This document shows, piece by piece, positions 45,029 to 55,376 of a DNA stretch of 64,000 bases. Position numbers and translations under genes: made by a program. The stretch is from assembly GCF_013112225.1 (NCBI RefSeq), contig NZ_JABFHI010000002.1, positions 558,001 to 622,000 on the forward strand, written 5' to 3'. Source of the DNA: Vreelandella azerica (lineage in GTDB: Bacteria > Pseudomonadota > Gammaproteobacteria > Pseudomonadales > Halomonadaceae). The first letter of the stretch is position 1, and every line of letters starts with the position of its first letter. The notes beneath the pieces are model-generated. The model was not told where the DNA came from, ran no database searches, and saw nothing but the letters and a program-made list of their open reading frames with translations.

Positions 45029-46086
45029 ATGTCTGATCAGGTTTCATCGCTGGGCTGGCAGCGCATTAGTGGATGCCCTTATGACATTGGCATGGCCCTG
45101 GGTCAAGCCGGGCATGATGCGGTACACCGCCATCTGTTGCCCAGTGACATCTGGGCGGAAGTGACCGCGCCGTGTCATCGTGAGGCCGTGGCCACCATGG
45201 CCGCTAACACTCAGCATTATTTCCCGGCGGTCTGGGAAGAACTCGAGGGTTTGGCAGACGGCTTAGCGTTGCCTTTCCAGGCAGTATTTGCCTGGAACTG
45301 CCGTGGCGACCTGCTGCCCCATGTGCCGGATGGCTGCACCACATTGGCAATTCCCGGTGATAATCCGCTGATAGCGCATAACGAAGACGGCCTGCCGTTT
45401 TTCAGCGGGCACTGCTTTATTGCCGAGGTAAACCCAGAGCAGGCCAATGGGTTTATGGCCTTCTGCTATCCAGGCTCGATCCCTGGCCACACCCTGGCAA
45501 TCACCCGCCAGGGCTTTGTGCAGGCAGTTAATAACCTGCGCTTGCATGGCGTGATTCCCAAGATGCCGCGCATGGTGCTGGGCCGCGCTGCTCTGTATAA
45601 AAGCAGTATTGCGGAGGTAGTCGCCCTGCTGGAGCAGCACCCCGAATGTGGTGGTTTTCATTTCTCACTGGCTGAAAGGGGCCGGGCTGAGGTGATCAGC
45701 GTCGAGTTCGGGGCAGGTGCCCTGGCGCAGCGGGCCTTGAGTGCGCCTGCGATACATGCAAATCATGCGCTTTTTCAGCCCCAGGGAGTCGTCGCCCAGT
45801 CGATCACGGCATCCTCCCGTGACCGCCAGCAGCGTGGTGAGCAGTTACTCGCAGCCGGTGAGCGGGCGCCTCTGGCGATTCTTCACGATCAACAGGGGAT
45901 GGCCTGCCCATCCTGCGCCTTGCCGCCGACGACCCGGATCAGGAAAACACCCTGGCCACGGCGGTGATGCGCATTGAAGCGGATGGGGTTGCCTGGGAAA
46001 TTCATGATCGCCCCAACGCAAGCGTCTGCCTATGCGGGAAAGCTGGCCTTCGCCCTCGGCGGCTAAGCGCTATTTACCCTGAGTAA
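45029..46086 (+). CDS. C45-type acyltransferase/peptidase (frame broken at 45895-45898)
   Basis: About 350 aa, related to the isopenicillin N acyltransferase-like C45 family of Ntn hydrolases. Visible: [17 protein letters not shown] at the start, [21 protein letters not shown], then [20 protein letters not shown] and [22 protein letters not shown]. In the family a Cys exposed by self-cleavage is the nucleophile; the Cys of DGCTTL is the likely candidate. The substrate is unknown. GGGG at 45895-45898 needs a fifth G to read [43 protein letters not shown]. Beyond that the last ~25 codons are uncertain, and the end may overlap the 3' end of xseA. Confidence 0.72.
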
Positions 46087-47414
46087 AGCGCCGTTTGACC
46101 TCAACGCTGAGCCTGCCTTTACCCAGCCGCAGTTTGAGCTTCTGGCCGGGGAGGTATCGGCGGCGCTGCGCACAATCTGGCCGTGCTCATCCTGAGCAAT
46201 GGCATAGCCGCGCCCGAGCACCGCCAGCGGGCTTACTGCATTCAGCTCGCGGGCAGCGCTGGAAAGCGTTGTCTGGCGCCTTTCCAGCTGCAGGGCCATG
46301 GCGTTTTGCAGGCGTCGGTTGAGACGCCCTAAGCGCTGCTGTTCGTTCAGGTGGCGGCGTTGCAGATCCTCGACTACCAAGCGTTTGCGCCACAGCTCCA
46401 GGCGTTCACGCGCCTGGAACAGGCGTTGCTGCATGGCCCGCTCAAGGCGCTGGTGCAATGTCTTGATATGCTGACGTTGCTGCGCCAGCCGTTCGCCGGG
46501 GTGGCGTAATCGGGCGCGCAGGGTGTCGAGGCGCTGACTGTCGCGCTCAAACCGGGCGGTGATGGCGCGCTGCAGGCGCTGCTGCTGGTCAACCAGCTGG
46601 CGTTTTAGCTCTCGCTGGTCGGGCACCAGCTGTTCCGCTGCCGCAGACGGCGTAGGCGCCCGGCGATCGGCGGCAAAATCCGCCAGGGTGACATCCACTT
46701 CATGGCCAACGGCTGACATCACCGGCAAGCGGGAGTGAAAAATCGCCCTGGCCAGATGCTCGTTATTGAATGCCCACAGGTCTTCCAGGCTGCCGCCGCC
46801 TCGGGTGATCAGCACCGCATCCCTGAGCGGGTCTAGCCGGTTCTGGCGGTTGAGCATGCCCAGCGCTGAAATCAATGCCGGGGCAGCCTCGCTGCCCTGC
46901 ACCGGTACGGGAATCACGCTCACCTCAATCAGCGGCCAGCGGGCGTTGAGCACCGCGAGCACATCGCGAACCGCCGCGCCGCTGGGGAGGTGACGATCAG
47001 CAGGCGGCGCGGCGGAAACGGCAGGGGACGAGCATTGGCAAACACACCTTCAGCGTTAAGCTGGGTTTTCAGGCGCTCAAAGGCCGCCAGCAGCTCGCCC
47101 AGCCCGGTGGCCTGCACGGCTTCCACCAGTAACTGGTAATCACCGCGTGGCTCAAACAGGGAAACCCGCCCGCGCAGCCGAACCTGATCACCGTCGCGCA
47201 TCGGCGCCGAGACAAAACGTGCCCGCTGGCGAAACAGCGCGCAGCGCACCTGGGCAGCGTCATCTTTCAGGGTAAAGTAAAGATGCCCCGACGCAGGCCG
47301 GGAGACATTGGAAAGCTCACCTTCCACCCACACATCGCCAATTCCCTGCTCAAGGGATTGACGCGTCCGCTGATTCAGCTGGCTGACGGTGAGGGCTTGA
47401 TCATGATCATCCAT
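46070..47414 (-). CDS. xseA: Exodeoxyribonuclease VII large subunit (two frame breaks)
   Basis: Catalytic subunit of the single-strand exonuclease. Repaired length 448 aa. N-terminal OB fold ([41 protein letters not shown]), then [49 protein letters not shown] and [29 protein letters not shown], then a long coiled coil. Break 1 on the coding strand is at 46984-46987 (GGGG on +, five needed) inside TSPSGAVRD. Break 2 is at 46148-46151 (GGGG on +, five needed), restoring [29 protein letters not shown] and moving the stop from 46063 to 46070. Divergent from guaB. Confidence 0.92.
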
Positions 47415-47468
47415 GGTAGATTAACTCGTGTAACGGCTGGGGTGCGGTAATTTGAATCGTGACATGAA

Positions 47469-47498
47469 TTGCTGCCTTGGTCGCATAGGCGTTATAAT
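47469..47498 (+). promoter_or_regulatory. guaBA promoter
   Basis: TTGCTG (47469-47474), 18-bp spacer, TATAAT (47493-47498), 53 bp before guaB, divergent from xseA. I see no PurR-like palindrome that I would defend. Confidence 0.7.
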
Positions 47499-47551
47499 GG
47501 GGGATTAACTTTTCAGCCCCATCTTCCCACTTCAAATTGGGTGTTGCCACT

Positions 47552-49021
47552 ATGCTACGTATGGCCCAAGAAGCACTTACGTTTGACGACGTACTTCTCG
47601 TTCCTGGCTTCTCCGATATCCTGCCCAAGGATGTCAGCCTCAAAACCCGCCTGACCCGCAACCTTTCGCTGAATATCCCCCTGCTTTCCGCTGCCATGGA
47701 TACGGTGACCGAAGCGCGTCTGGCGATTGCCATGGCTCAGGAAGGCGGCATTGGCATCATCCACAAGAACATGACCATGTCTCAGCAGGCCGCTGAAGTC
47801 CGCAAGGTCAAGAAATACGAAAGCGTGATCGTTAACGATCCGGTCACCGTCAGCCCCAAGGCCAAGCTTGAAGACCTGCTGGCCATGGCCCGTGAATACG
47901 GCTTTTCGGGCTTCCCGGTGGTAGAAGGCGAAACCCTGGTCGGTATTGTGACCGAGCGTGATATGCGTTTCCAGCCGAATCACGGCGACAGCGTGGCGGA
48001 TATCATGACCCCGCGTGAACGCCTGGTCACCGTGCCGGAAGGTACCGGTATCGAAATCAGCAAGGCCAAGATGCGCGAGCACCGCATCGAGAAAATGCTG
48101 ATTGTGGATGATGCCTTCCATCTGCGCGGCCTGGTGACCTTTCAGGATATCGAAAAGGCTCGCACCTACCCGATGGCCGCCAAGGACAACGATGGCCGCC
48201 TGCTGGTGGGCGCCGCTGTTGGCACCGGCCCGGAAACGCCTGACCGTGTAGCCGCACTTGCCGAAGCCGGTGTGGATGTGATCATCGTAGATACCGCTCA
48301 CGGCCATTCCAAAGGCGTGATTGACCGGGTTCGCTGGGTGAAAGAGCATTTCCCCCAGGTGCAGGTGATTGGCGGTAACATTGCCACCGGCGCCGCCGCT
48401 ATCGCCCTGGCTGAAGCCGGTGCGGACGCGGTGAAGGTCGGCATTGGCCCCGGTTCCATCTGTACGACTCGGGTGGTAGCTGGCGTGGGTATGCCCCAGA
48501 TCACGGCGGTATCCAACGTCGCCGCAGCGCTGGAAAAATACGATATTCCGTTGATTGCCGATGGCGGCATCCGCTATTCAGGTGATCTGGCCAAGGCGAT
48601 TGCCGCAGGCGCCAGTGCCGTCATGGCGGGTGGCCTGCTGGCCGGTACCGAGGAAGCGCCGGGTGAAATCGAGCTTTACCAGGGCCGTACCTATAAAGCT
48701 TATCGCGGTATGGGCTCCATGGGTGCCATGTCCCAGAATCAGGGCAGTGCCGACCGCTACTTCCAGGATAAAACCGAAGGTGCCGAAAAACTGGTGCCAG
48801 AAGGTGTTGAAGGCCGCGTCCCCTATAAAGGCATGATGGGCGCGATTGTCCACCAGATGATGGGTGGCCTGCGCGCGTCCATGGGCTATACCGGGTGCCG
48901 CACGATTGAAGAAATGCGCACCAAGCCGGAGTTCGTCAAGATTACTGGTGCCGGCTTTAACGAATCCCACGTCCACGACGTGCAGATCACCAAGGAAGCG
49001 CCCAACTATCGCGCCAGTTAA
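47552..49021 (+). CDS. guaB: IMP dehydrogenase
   Basis: Oxidises IMP to XMP, the committed step to guanine nucleotides. 489 aa, unbroken. [18 protein letters not shown] matches E. coli at the start. The barrel has [28 protein letters not shown], the catalytic loop [17 protein letters not shown] and [21 protein letters not shown]. Two CBS domains (for example [23 protein letters not shown]) are inserted as usual. It ends [17 protein letters not shown]. guaA follows after 93 bp. Confidence 0.98.
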   Translation: MLRMAQEALTFDDVLLVPGFSDILPKDVSLKTRLTRNLSLNIPLLSAAMDTVTEARLAIAMAQEGGIGIIHKNMTMSQQAAEVRKVKKYESVIVNDPVTVSPKAKLEDLLAMAREYGFSGFPVVEGETLVGIVTERDMRFQPNHGDSVADIMTPRERLVTVPEGTGIEISKAKMREHRIEKMLIVDDAFHLRGLVTFQDIEKARTYPMAAKDNDGRLLVGAAVGTGPETPDRVAALAEAGVDVIIVDTAHGHSKGVIDRVRWVKEHFPQVQVIGGNIATGAAAIALAEAGADAVKVGIGPGSICTTRVVAGVGMPQITAVSNVAAALEKYDIPLIADGGIRYSGDLAKAIAAGASAVMAGGLLAGTEEAPGEIELYQGRTYKAYRGMGSMGAMSQNQGSADRYFQDKTEGAEKLVPEGVEGRVPYKGMMGAIVHQMMGGLRASMGYTGCRTIEEMRTKPEFVKITGAGFNESHVHDVQITKEAPNYRAS

Positions 49022-49042
49022 TTCCTAAGCGCTATATCACAG

Positions 49043-49071
49043 CGGCGAGGCTCTCCTCGCCGTTTGCTTTT
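49043..49071 (+). terminator. Hairpin between guaB and guaA
   Basis: CGGCGAGG (49043-49050), CTCT, CCTCGCCG (49055-49062) then TTTGCTTTTT. It may attenuate transcription between the two genes rather than end it. Confidence 0.55.
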
Positions 49072-49114
49072 TGGCTTTACCAGCGGCTCCATACCGCGTA
49101 ACCGAGACCCCGCC

Positions 49115-50694
49115 ATGAGTGACATTCACGCCCATAAGATCCTGATTCTCGACTTCGGCTCCCAGTACACCCAGCTGATCGCCCGCCGCGTGCGCGAAAT
49201 CGGTGTGTTTTCTGAAATTCGCGCCTTTGATATCACTGAAGAAGAGATCCGCGACTACAATCCCAACGGTATCATCCTGGCCGGTGGCCCGGAATCCGTG
49301 ACCGAGCTGGATTCTCCGCGTGCGCCTGAATGTGTGTTTACCATGGGCCTGCCGGTATTGGGTATCTGCTACGGCATGCAGACCATGGCCGAGCAGTTGG
49401 GCGGAAAGGTCGCCGGTTCCAACCAGCGTGAATTTGGTTACGCCCAGATTCAGATCGACGCCGAAAACGCCCTGTTCAAAGCCATTAAAGACCATGTCGA
49501 TGCCAGCACCGGCAAAGCACTGCTGGATGTGTGGATGAGCCACGGTGACAAGGTCGCCGAAGTGCCGGATACCTTCACCGTCACCGCTTCCACCCCAAGC
49601 TGCCCAATTGCCGCCATGGCTTGGGAAGACAAGCAGTTTTACGGCGTACAGTTCCACCCGGAAGTGACCCACACCCTGCAAGGCCAACGTATTCTTGAGC
49701 ACTTCGTGCTGGATATCTGCGGTGCTGAAAAACTCTGGACGCCGGCACAAATCATTGAAGATCAGGTGCAGCGCGTACGCGAGCAGGTGGGCGACCGCCA
49801 CGTATTGCTGGGTCTCTCCGGCGGCGTCGATTCCTCTGTAGTAGCGGCGCTGTTGCACAAGGCGATTGGCACCCAGCTGACCTGTGTGTTTGTGGATAAC
49901 GGCCTGCTGCGCAAGCAGGAAGGCGACCAGGTCATGGAAACCTTCGCCAAGCATATGGGCGTCAAGGTCATCCGCGTGGATGCCGAAGACCTTTTCCTCG
50001 GCAAGCTGAAGGGCGAGAACACCCGGAAGTGAAGCGCAAGATCATCGGCAACACCTTTATTGATGTGTTCGATGAAGAAGCCAGCAAGATTGAAGGCGTC
50101 GATTTCCTCGCCCAGGGCACCATCTACCCGGACGTGATCGAATCCGCCGCCTCCAAGACCGGCAAGGCCCATGTGATCAAATCCCACCACAACGTGGGCG
50201 GCCTGCCGGAAACCATGAAGCTCAAGCTGGTTGAGCCGCTGCGCGAACTTTTTAAAGACGAAGTGCGCAAACTCGGCCTCGAACTCGGCCTGCCGTATGA
50301 CATGGTCTACCGCCACCCCTTCCCGGGGCCTGGCCTGGGCGTGCGTATCCTGGGTGAGGTGAAGAAGGAATACGCTGATATCCTGCGCGACGCCGACGCC
50401 ATCTTTATTGAAGAACTGCGCGCCTCCGGCTGGTACGAAAAAAAAACCAGCCAGGCGTTTGCCGTCTTCCTGCCGGTGAAATCCGTTGGTGTCGTCGGCG
50501 ACGGCCGCCGCTACGAATGGGTCATCGCGCTACGCGCGGTAGAAACCATCGACTTCATGACCGCCCGCTGGGCGCACCTGCCCTATGAGCTGCTGGAGAA
50601 GGTTTCCAACCGGATTATCAATGAGTTGGAAGGTGTATCGCGGGTGACTTATGATGTTAGTAGCAAGCCTCCAGCGACGATTGAGTGGGAGTGA
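49115..50694 (+). CDS. guaA: GMP synthase, glutamine-hydrolysing (frame broken at 50022-50024)
   Basis: Converts XMP to GMP. Repaired length 526 aa (E. coli 525). N-terminal amidotransferase with [17 protein letters not shown] (nucleophile Cys) and [15 protein letters not shown]-PPase domain with [21 protein letters not shown]-terminal dimerisation domain ([23 protein letters not shown]). CCC at 50022-50024 needs a fourth C to read [25 protein letters not shown] terminator follows, and the AT-rich island begins right after it. Confidence 0.96.
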
Positions 50695-50721
50695 AGTTTG
50701 GAAGCCTAATGAATGAACATA

Positions 50722-50749
50722 AACCACCTGTTTGTCGGGTGGTTTTTTT
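50722..50749 (+). terminator. guaBA terminator
   Basis: AACCACC (50722-50728), a 9-base loop, GGTGGTT (50738-50744) and a run of T. It marks the boundary between core GC-rich DNA and the AT-rich island. Confidence 0.85.
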
Positions 50750-50761
50750 AATTAAAAAATA

Positions 50762-52762
50762 ATGAGATTAGCTATGCAAACTGATTTGTTCACAGTCTCA
50801 AAATTATTTACAGAACGATTATTTAGAATCCCTGATTATCAGAGAGGTTATGCCTGGAGAGAAAAGCAGTTAAAAGACTACTGGAATGACTTGGAGCAGC
50901 TTGAAGATAAAAGCCATTATTTAGGGGTTTTGACGTTAGAGGATGTCCCTGAAGAAGTAGTGAAGGAATGGAAAGATGATAAGTGGATAATTGATTCTAA
51001 AGGTTATACTCCTTTTTATATCGTTGATGGTCAGCAAAGGCTTACAACTACAATAATATTGATCCAGGCTATAACAGAAGTTATTAAAGAAGGTGAGAAA
51101 ATAAATTATACTTCTAAATGCGAGATTAAAAGAAGATTCCTTTGGGACTCTAAAGATGATGGTATATCAAGATCTTATATTTTTGGTTATGAAAAAGATA
51201 ATCCAAGTTATGAGTTTTTGAAAACAAAAATATTCAATGAGTCATCAGATGTAAGTTTTCCAAGTCAAGACACTATTTATACAAATAACTTAAGTTTTGC
51301 GAAAGAGTTTTTTCTTAAAAAAATAGTTGATCTTGACATAAGATCTCTAGAGGAAATATATAAAAAAGTTACGCAGCAACTGCTTTTTAATATATATGCC
51401 ATTTCGCGTGAAATTGACGTTTTTGTCGCTTTTGAGACTATGAATAACAGGGGTAAGCCTTTATCTCATCTTGAGCTTCTAAAGAATAGACTGATATATT
51501 TATCGACTAAATTTCAAGTGGAAGATTATGAGAAAGATAATCTCCGTGCAGTTGTAAATGAAAGCTGGAAGAATATCTATCACTATTTGGGTAAGAACAA
51601 AGATAACCCACTTGATGATGATTTCTTTTTAAGGAATCATTTTCTCCTGTATTTTGGAAAAAGCCTAACAGATGAGGATGATCCTGATTACCGTGGTTAT
51701 TTAAGGATGAGAAGAAGTTATGCTCACGATTATAAAGACTATTTACTGGAAAATCACTTTACAACCAGAAATATAGAAGGTGTTGGGAAGAGTGAAGGGA
51801 AAGCAATAAAGACTAAAGATATTTATGATTATTCTAAAAGTCTAAAAGACTCAGTTGAAATATGGTATCAAATACTTAATCCGAGTGACAGCACATTTAG
51901 TAGAGTTGAGAAGGAGTGGTTAGATAAGATAAATAGGCTTGGTATTGAATTTGTTGCCCCTCTAATTATGGTTTTTTATCAAAAAGTCAGAAAAAATGCA
52001 TTAAAGATTGAGTTTCTTAAGGCTTTAGAGAAACTCATTTTTTTAAATGAGTTAGTTAGATATCGTCATTATATGACATTTGATCCTGTTCTTTTTTTAG
52101 AGATGTCTTCAAAGCTTAGTTCTGGTAAGTCTAGTGCTGAAGATATAGTTAAAGAATTAACTGTTGCATTTGAAAGTGGAAGAGATAGCAAAGAGATTTG
52201 GAAGATAATTCAAGCTGAATTTATTCGGTCAGGCTACTATGGCTGGAGAGGTATCAGATATTTTCTTTATGAGTATGATTTAAATCTTAAGTCACAGTCA
52301 AAAACACAAAGAGAAAAGATAGATTGGGATGTTTATATAGACACTCCGGAAGATTATCATACGGTAGAACATATTTATCCTCAGCGCGCCAGACGCGAGT
52401 GTTGGACAAAGCTGTATGCTGCATACACTAATAAAGAGAGAAGTGTTTTAAGGCACTCGCTGGGTAATTTAGTGCCACTTTCTAGACCCAAGAATTCATC
52501 TTTCTCAAATAAATGTTTCCAAGATAAAGTTGGCGATATTAGCACTAAAGTTGGCTTTAGGTATGGTTCATATGCAGAGAATGAAATAGCCACCTATGAG
52601 AAATGGGGAGCTGTTGAAATACTACAAAGAGGAGTTTCTTTGCTAGATTTTATGGATGATAGATGGAGTTTAAAAATTGGAGATAGGGGGAAGAAAGTAA
52701 AAATGCTAGGCCTTGAATTCGTAGAAGAAAAAGAGGGTATAACTAAAAAGAGAAGAAAATAA
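50762..52762 (+). CDS. GmrSD-type DUF262/DUF1524 nuclease, AT-rich
   Basis: 666 aa, unbroken. N-terminal DUF262 (GmrS-like) domain: LFRIPDYQRGYAWREKQLKDYWNDL and the NTP-binding YIVDGQQRLTTTIILIQAI (near residue 90). C-terminal DUF1524 HNH-type nuclease: VEHIYPQRARRECW (near residue 535) and LGNLVPLSRPKNSSFSNKCFQDK (near 565-590). Fusion of the two in one chain is the GmrSD layout; the founding member is a type IV restriction enzyme that cuts phage DNA carrying sugar-modified cytosine. The gene is strikingly AT-rich against all neighbours (AAA, ATA, AGA codons), so recent transfer is likely. Start is ATG 50762 or ATG 50774; no strong ribosome site. The target modification is unknown. Confidence 0.88.
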   Translation: MRLAMQTDLFTVSKLFTERLFRIPDYQRGYAWREKQLKDYWNDLEQLEDKSHYLGVLTLEDVPEEVVKEWKDDKWIIDSKGYTPFYIVDGQQRLTTTIILIQAITEVIKEGEKINYTSKCEIKRRFLWDSKDDGISRSYIFGYEKDNPSYEFLKTKIFNESSDVSFPSQDTIYTNNLSFAKEFFLKKIVDLDIRSLEEIYKKVTQQLLFNIYAISREIDVFVAFETMNNRGKPLSHLELLKNRLIYLSTKFQVEDYEKDNLRAVVNESWKNIYHYLGKNKDNPLDDDFFLRNHFLLYFGKSLTDEDDPDYRGYLRMRRSYAHDYKDYLLENHFTTRNIEGVGKSEGKAIKTKDIYDYSKSLKDSVEIWYQILNPSDSTFSRVEKEWLDKINRLGIEFVAPLIMVFYQKVRKNALKIEFLKALEKLIFLNELVRYRHYMTFDPVLFLEMSSKLSSGKSSAEDIVKELTVAFESGRDSKEIWKIIQAEFIRSGYYGWRGIRYFLYEYDLNLKSQSKTQREKIDWDVYIDTPEDYHTVEHIYPQRARRECWTKLYAAYTNKERSVLRHSLGNLVPLSRPKNSSFSNKCFQDKVGDISTKVGFRYGSYAENEIATYEKWGAVEILQRGVSLLDFMDDRWSLKIGDRGKKVKMLGLEFVEEKEGITKKRRK

Positions 52763-52867
52763 TGAAAGTCTTGGGGGTTCTTGAATATAAAAACTCCCAT
52801 TTCTTCTATTGTTTTATTTGCGATGTTGTTTGTTAATCATTGGAAGATATCACTCCTGATCTTCCTC

Positions 52868-52975
52868 TTAGATTAATACAACTTGCTTGATGAAATGCTC
52901 CACCTTTTCCCGCTCTTTAAGCATACCCGGCGGTTGGCAGAAAATGGAGATGTAATGAGTCCCTGCAGATAATTG
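52868..52975 (-). pseudogene. Possible remnant of an unrecognised gene
   Basis: In the 351-base gap 52763-53113 the minus strand has a short open tail (about 35 codons) reading ...THYISIFCQPPG and LKEREKVEHFIKQVVLI, ended by TAA at 52868-52870 and preceded by an in-frame stop. The text looks like real protein but has no start and no family I can name. The rest of the gap holds no gene; the right end carries the ribosome site of the next gene. Confidence 0.3.
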
Positions 52976-53113
52976 CTAGCTCAATGAGTTCCATGCTTTG
53001 ACGATAAAAAATTGCCGAGGGATTGCTAGCGCTGGCTTTGAGGTAAAAGAGCGATCCGCCCACGCCGCTGTGTGCTTTACTATCTACAAGGTTCATTCAC
53101 GGAGGAAACACCC

Positions 53114-53371
53114 ATGGCCATAGGCGGCTTGATAGGATTACTGGACGACACTGCCGCGTTGGCGAAGTTAACCGCAGCATCGCTGGATGATATCAGTGCC
53201 GCCGCTGGTCGTACGACGGCGAAGGCGGTAGGGGTGGTGGTCGATGATACGGCCGTGACGCCGCAATATTTGCAGGAAGTGGCGGCGGAGCGTGAGCTGG
53301 CGATTGTGAAACAGATCGCGCTGGAGGCCGAGATCAAGCGAAACCTCGGGGGCCTGGGCTATGAGCTCTGA
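53114..53371 (+). pseudogene. DUF808 (YedI-like) N-terminal fragment
   Basis: 85 aa. MAIGGLIGLLDDTAALAKLTAASLDDISAAAGRTTAKAVGVVVDDTAVTPQYL is the cytosolic start of the DUF808 inner-membrane family. The following membrane part of about 230 residues is missing: after VAAERELAIVKQIALEAEIKRNL the frame runs 11 bases into the next gene and stops. A good GGAGG ribosome site precedes it, so a short protein may still be made. It reads as a gene cut off when the downstream module was joined. Confidence 0.75.
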
Positions 53372-54776
53372 ACACCCGCTCTGGGACGAAATCCAGCAGG
53401 GCGAAGGCAAAACCCTGGAGTTCAAACAGCAACTCCCCAAAGGAGACCAGCTGGCCAAAACCCTGGTGGCTTTTGCCAATACCAGTGGTGGCAAGCTGAT
53501 CATCGGCGTGAATGACCAACGCCAGGTAGTCGGTGTGCAAGGCGACGAGTTTGATCTGATGGATCAGATTGCTTCCATGCTCTATAGCCAGTGCCAGCCA
53601 ACGTTACTACCGAATATCTACCTGGAAACCCTGGAAGACAAAACCCTGATTGTGGTGCAGGTACACCGGGGCAGCCAATTGCCCTATCACCTGAAAAGCC
53701 ACGGCCGGGACGAAGGCGTGTATGTACGCCTGGGAGCAACCAATCGCCCGGCCAGTCTGGAAATGATCCACGAGTTGGAACGCCAGCGCCTGTTGCAAAG
53801 CTATGATGAGCAGGCCGCCTGGCAAGTGGAACTGGGTGAGCTTGACCTCACGCCTCTCACCCAGGCTTTCGAGCAGGTCGGCAAACCACTCGACACCGCC
53901 CGTATGAAAAGCCTGAAGCTGATTCGGGAAGAGCACGGCGTCGACCGCCCGACCCACGGCCTGATGATTCTGTTGGGCCTGTACGAGCATGTGGAAATCA
54001 AGTGCAGCCGGTTCAAAGGCACCAGTATGGCGGTATTTTTGGATAAGAAAGAATACCGAGGCGATCTGTTTAGCCAATTGGCGCAGACTGAAGGCTTCAT
54101 TAAAAACCATTTGCACCTGAAGGCGGAAATTCTCGGCCTGCAGCGCACCGAAACTTATGAAATCCCCATTCCGGCCATTCGCGAGGCCCTGGTAAACGCC
54201 GTGGTGCATCGTGATTACAGCAATGCCGGGCGTGATATCAAAGTCGGCATCTACGATGACATACTGAACATCGTCTCTCCCGGTGGCCTCCCAAATGGCC
54301 TCACCCTGAGCGAAGCCTTAAAAGGCCGCTCGGAAATCCGCAATAAAGTGCTGGCCCGGGTCTTCAAGGAGCTGGGTTATATCGAACAGTGGGGCAGCGG
54401 CATGAGCCGTATTCGGGAACTGTGTCAGCAAGCGAGCAACCCCGAGCCTGCATTCAGTGAAAGCGGGGATTTTGTGGATATTGAGTTTGCCAGGGATACC
54501 AGCCTTGCGGCTACAGATACTGATGAAACAGGTGGCTCAATAGGTGGCCCAATGGGTGGCTCAATCTCAGGAAAGGTGGCTCAAACCGAACTCACCGATC
54601 GTCAGTTAGCCGTACTGGAACTCATCAAGCGAGACTCACACATGCCCTACCGGAAAATGGCAGAAGAGCTCGGTATCAACGACTCCGCAGTAAAGAAGCA
54701 TTTGAACAAGCTGAAGGCAGCTGGCGCGATTGAACGGATTGGCGGTACGCGGGGCTACTGGAAGGTGAAGGTATGA
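53361..54776 (+). CDS. AlbA_2 (Schlafen-like) - ATPase-like - winged-helix regulator
   Basis: 471 aa, unbroken. N-terminal AlbA_2 domain (LEFKQQLPKGDQLAKTLVAFANTSGGKLIIGV), middle HATPase-like C-terminal helper region (IPIPAIREALVNAVVHRDYSNAGRDIKVGIYDDILNIVSPGGLP and RNKVLARVFKELGYIEQWGSGMSRIRELC), a Gly/Ser-rich spacer encoded by GGTGGC repeats near 54530-54590, and a C-terminal winged helix (LIKRDSHMPYRKMAEELGINDSAVKKHLNKLKAAGAIERIGGTRGYWKV). Members are annotated as ATP-binding transcriptional regulators and are frequent in genomic islands and next to restriction systems. The target is unknown. Starts inside the end of the DUF808 remnant. Confidence 0.82.
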   Translation: MSSEHPLWDEIQQGEGKTLEFKQQLPKGDQLAKTLVAFANTSGGKLIIGVNDQRQVVGVQGDEFDLMDQIASMLYSQCQPTLLPNIYLETLEDKTLIVVQVHRGSQLPYHLKSHGRDEGVYVRLGATNRPASLEMIHELERQRLLQSYDEQAAWQVELGELDLTPLTQAFEQVGKPLDTARMKSLKLIREEHGVDRPTHGLMILLGLYEHVEIKCSRFKGTSMAVFLDKKEYRGDLFSQLAQTEGFIKNHLHLKAEILGLQRTETYEIPIPAIREALVNAVVHRDYSNAGRDIKVGIYDDILNIVSPGGLPNGLTLSEALKGRSEIRNKVLARVFKELGYIEQWGSGMSRIRELCQQASNPEPAFSESGDFVDIEFARDTSLAATDTDETGGSIGGPMGGSISGKVAQTELTDRQLAVLELIKRDSHMPYRKMAEELGINDSAVKKHLNKLKAAGAIERIGGTRGYWKVKV

Positions 54777-55264
54777 GACGTGAGCGGCAAAACGTTGAAA
54801 ACCATTCAGGATGCGCGCTTGCACAAGCAGAGCGTCAATCCGTCCGCTTTTATTCCTTGAGCGCAGCCATTATGGCGCGCCGCCACGCTTACTACGATCA
54901 GCTTGAAAGCGCTCAACAAGGCAGCCTCGATATTACGCCGTGGTTGTTGTGGTTTCTGGACACGTTGAAAGAGGCGCTTGAACAGGCATTGTTAAGAGTC
55001 GACCGTGTATTAATCAAAGCTACCTTCTGGCAGCGCCATGCCACTACTGTGCTGAACGAACGGCAAATTAAAGTGCTGAACCGCTTGTTGGATACCAAAG
55101 GGGAGGAATTTGCGCAGGGGATTAATGCCCGCAAGTACCAATCGTTGGCTAGGGTAAGTAAAGCCACCTCTACGCGGGACTTGGCCGAGCTACTGGAAAA
55201 AGGCTGCCTTTCCAAGCTGCCCGGTGGTGGGCGAAGTACGCGTTATTCGGTTATGCCTGGGTGA
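54773..55264 (+). pseudogene. C-terminal fragment of a Fic family protein
   Basis: 163 aa. The text FYSLSAAIMARRHAYYDQLESAQQGSLDITPWLLWFLDTLKEAL, FWQRHATTVLNERQIKVLNRLLD and LAELLEKGCLSKLPGGGRSTRYSV is the helical and winged-helix tail of DUF4172-type Fic proteins. The Fic domain itself, with its HPFxxGNGR AMP-transfer motif, is absent; the first 25 residues are unrelated. It overlaps the previous gene by 4 bases. A start codon exists, so a protein could be made, but AMPylation activity cannot. Confidence 0.75.
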
Positions 55265-55376
55265 GTAGTGGATGTACGCAAGCCGCTATGCTATGACTAA
55301 TGCTCTACGTCATCGTTATGGAACACGAAGGATTGATGGCTTTTCAGGTGTCAGTCTATAACGACAAGGAACGGTT

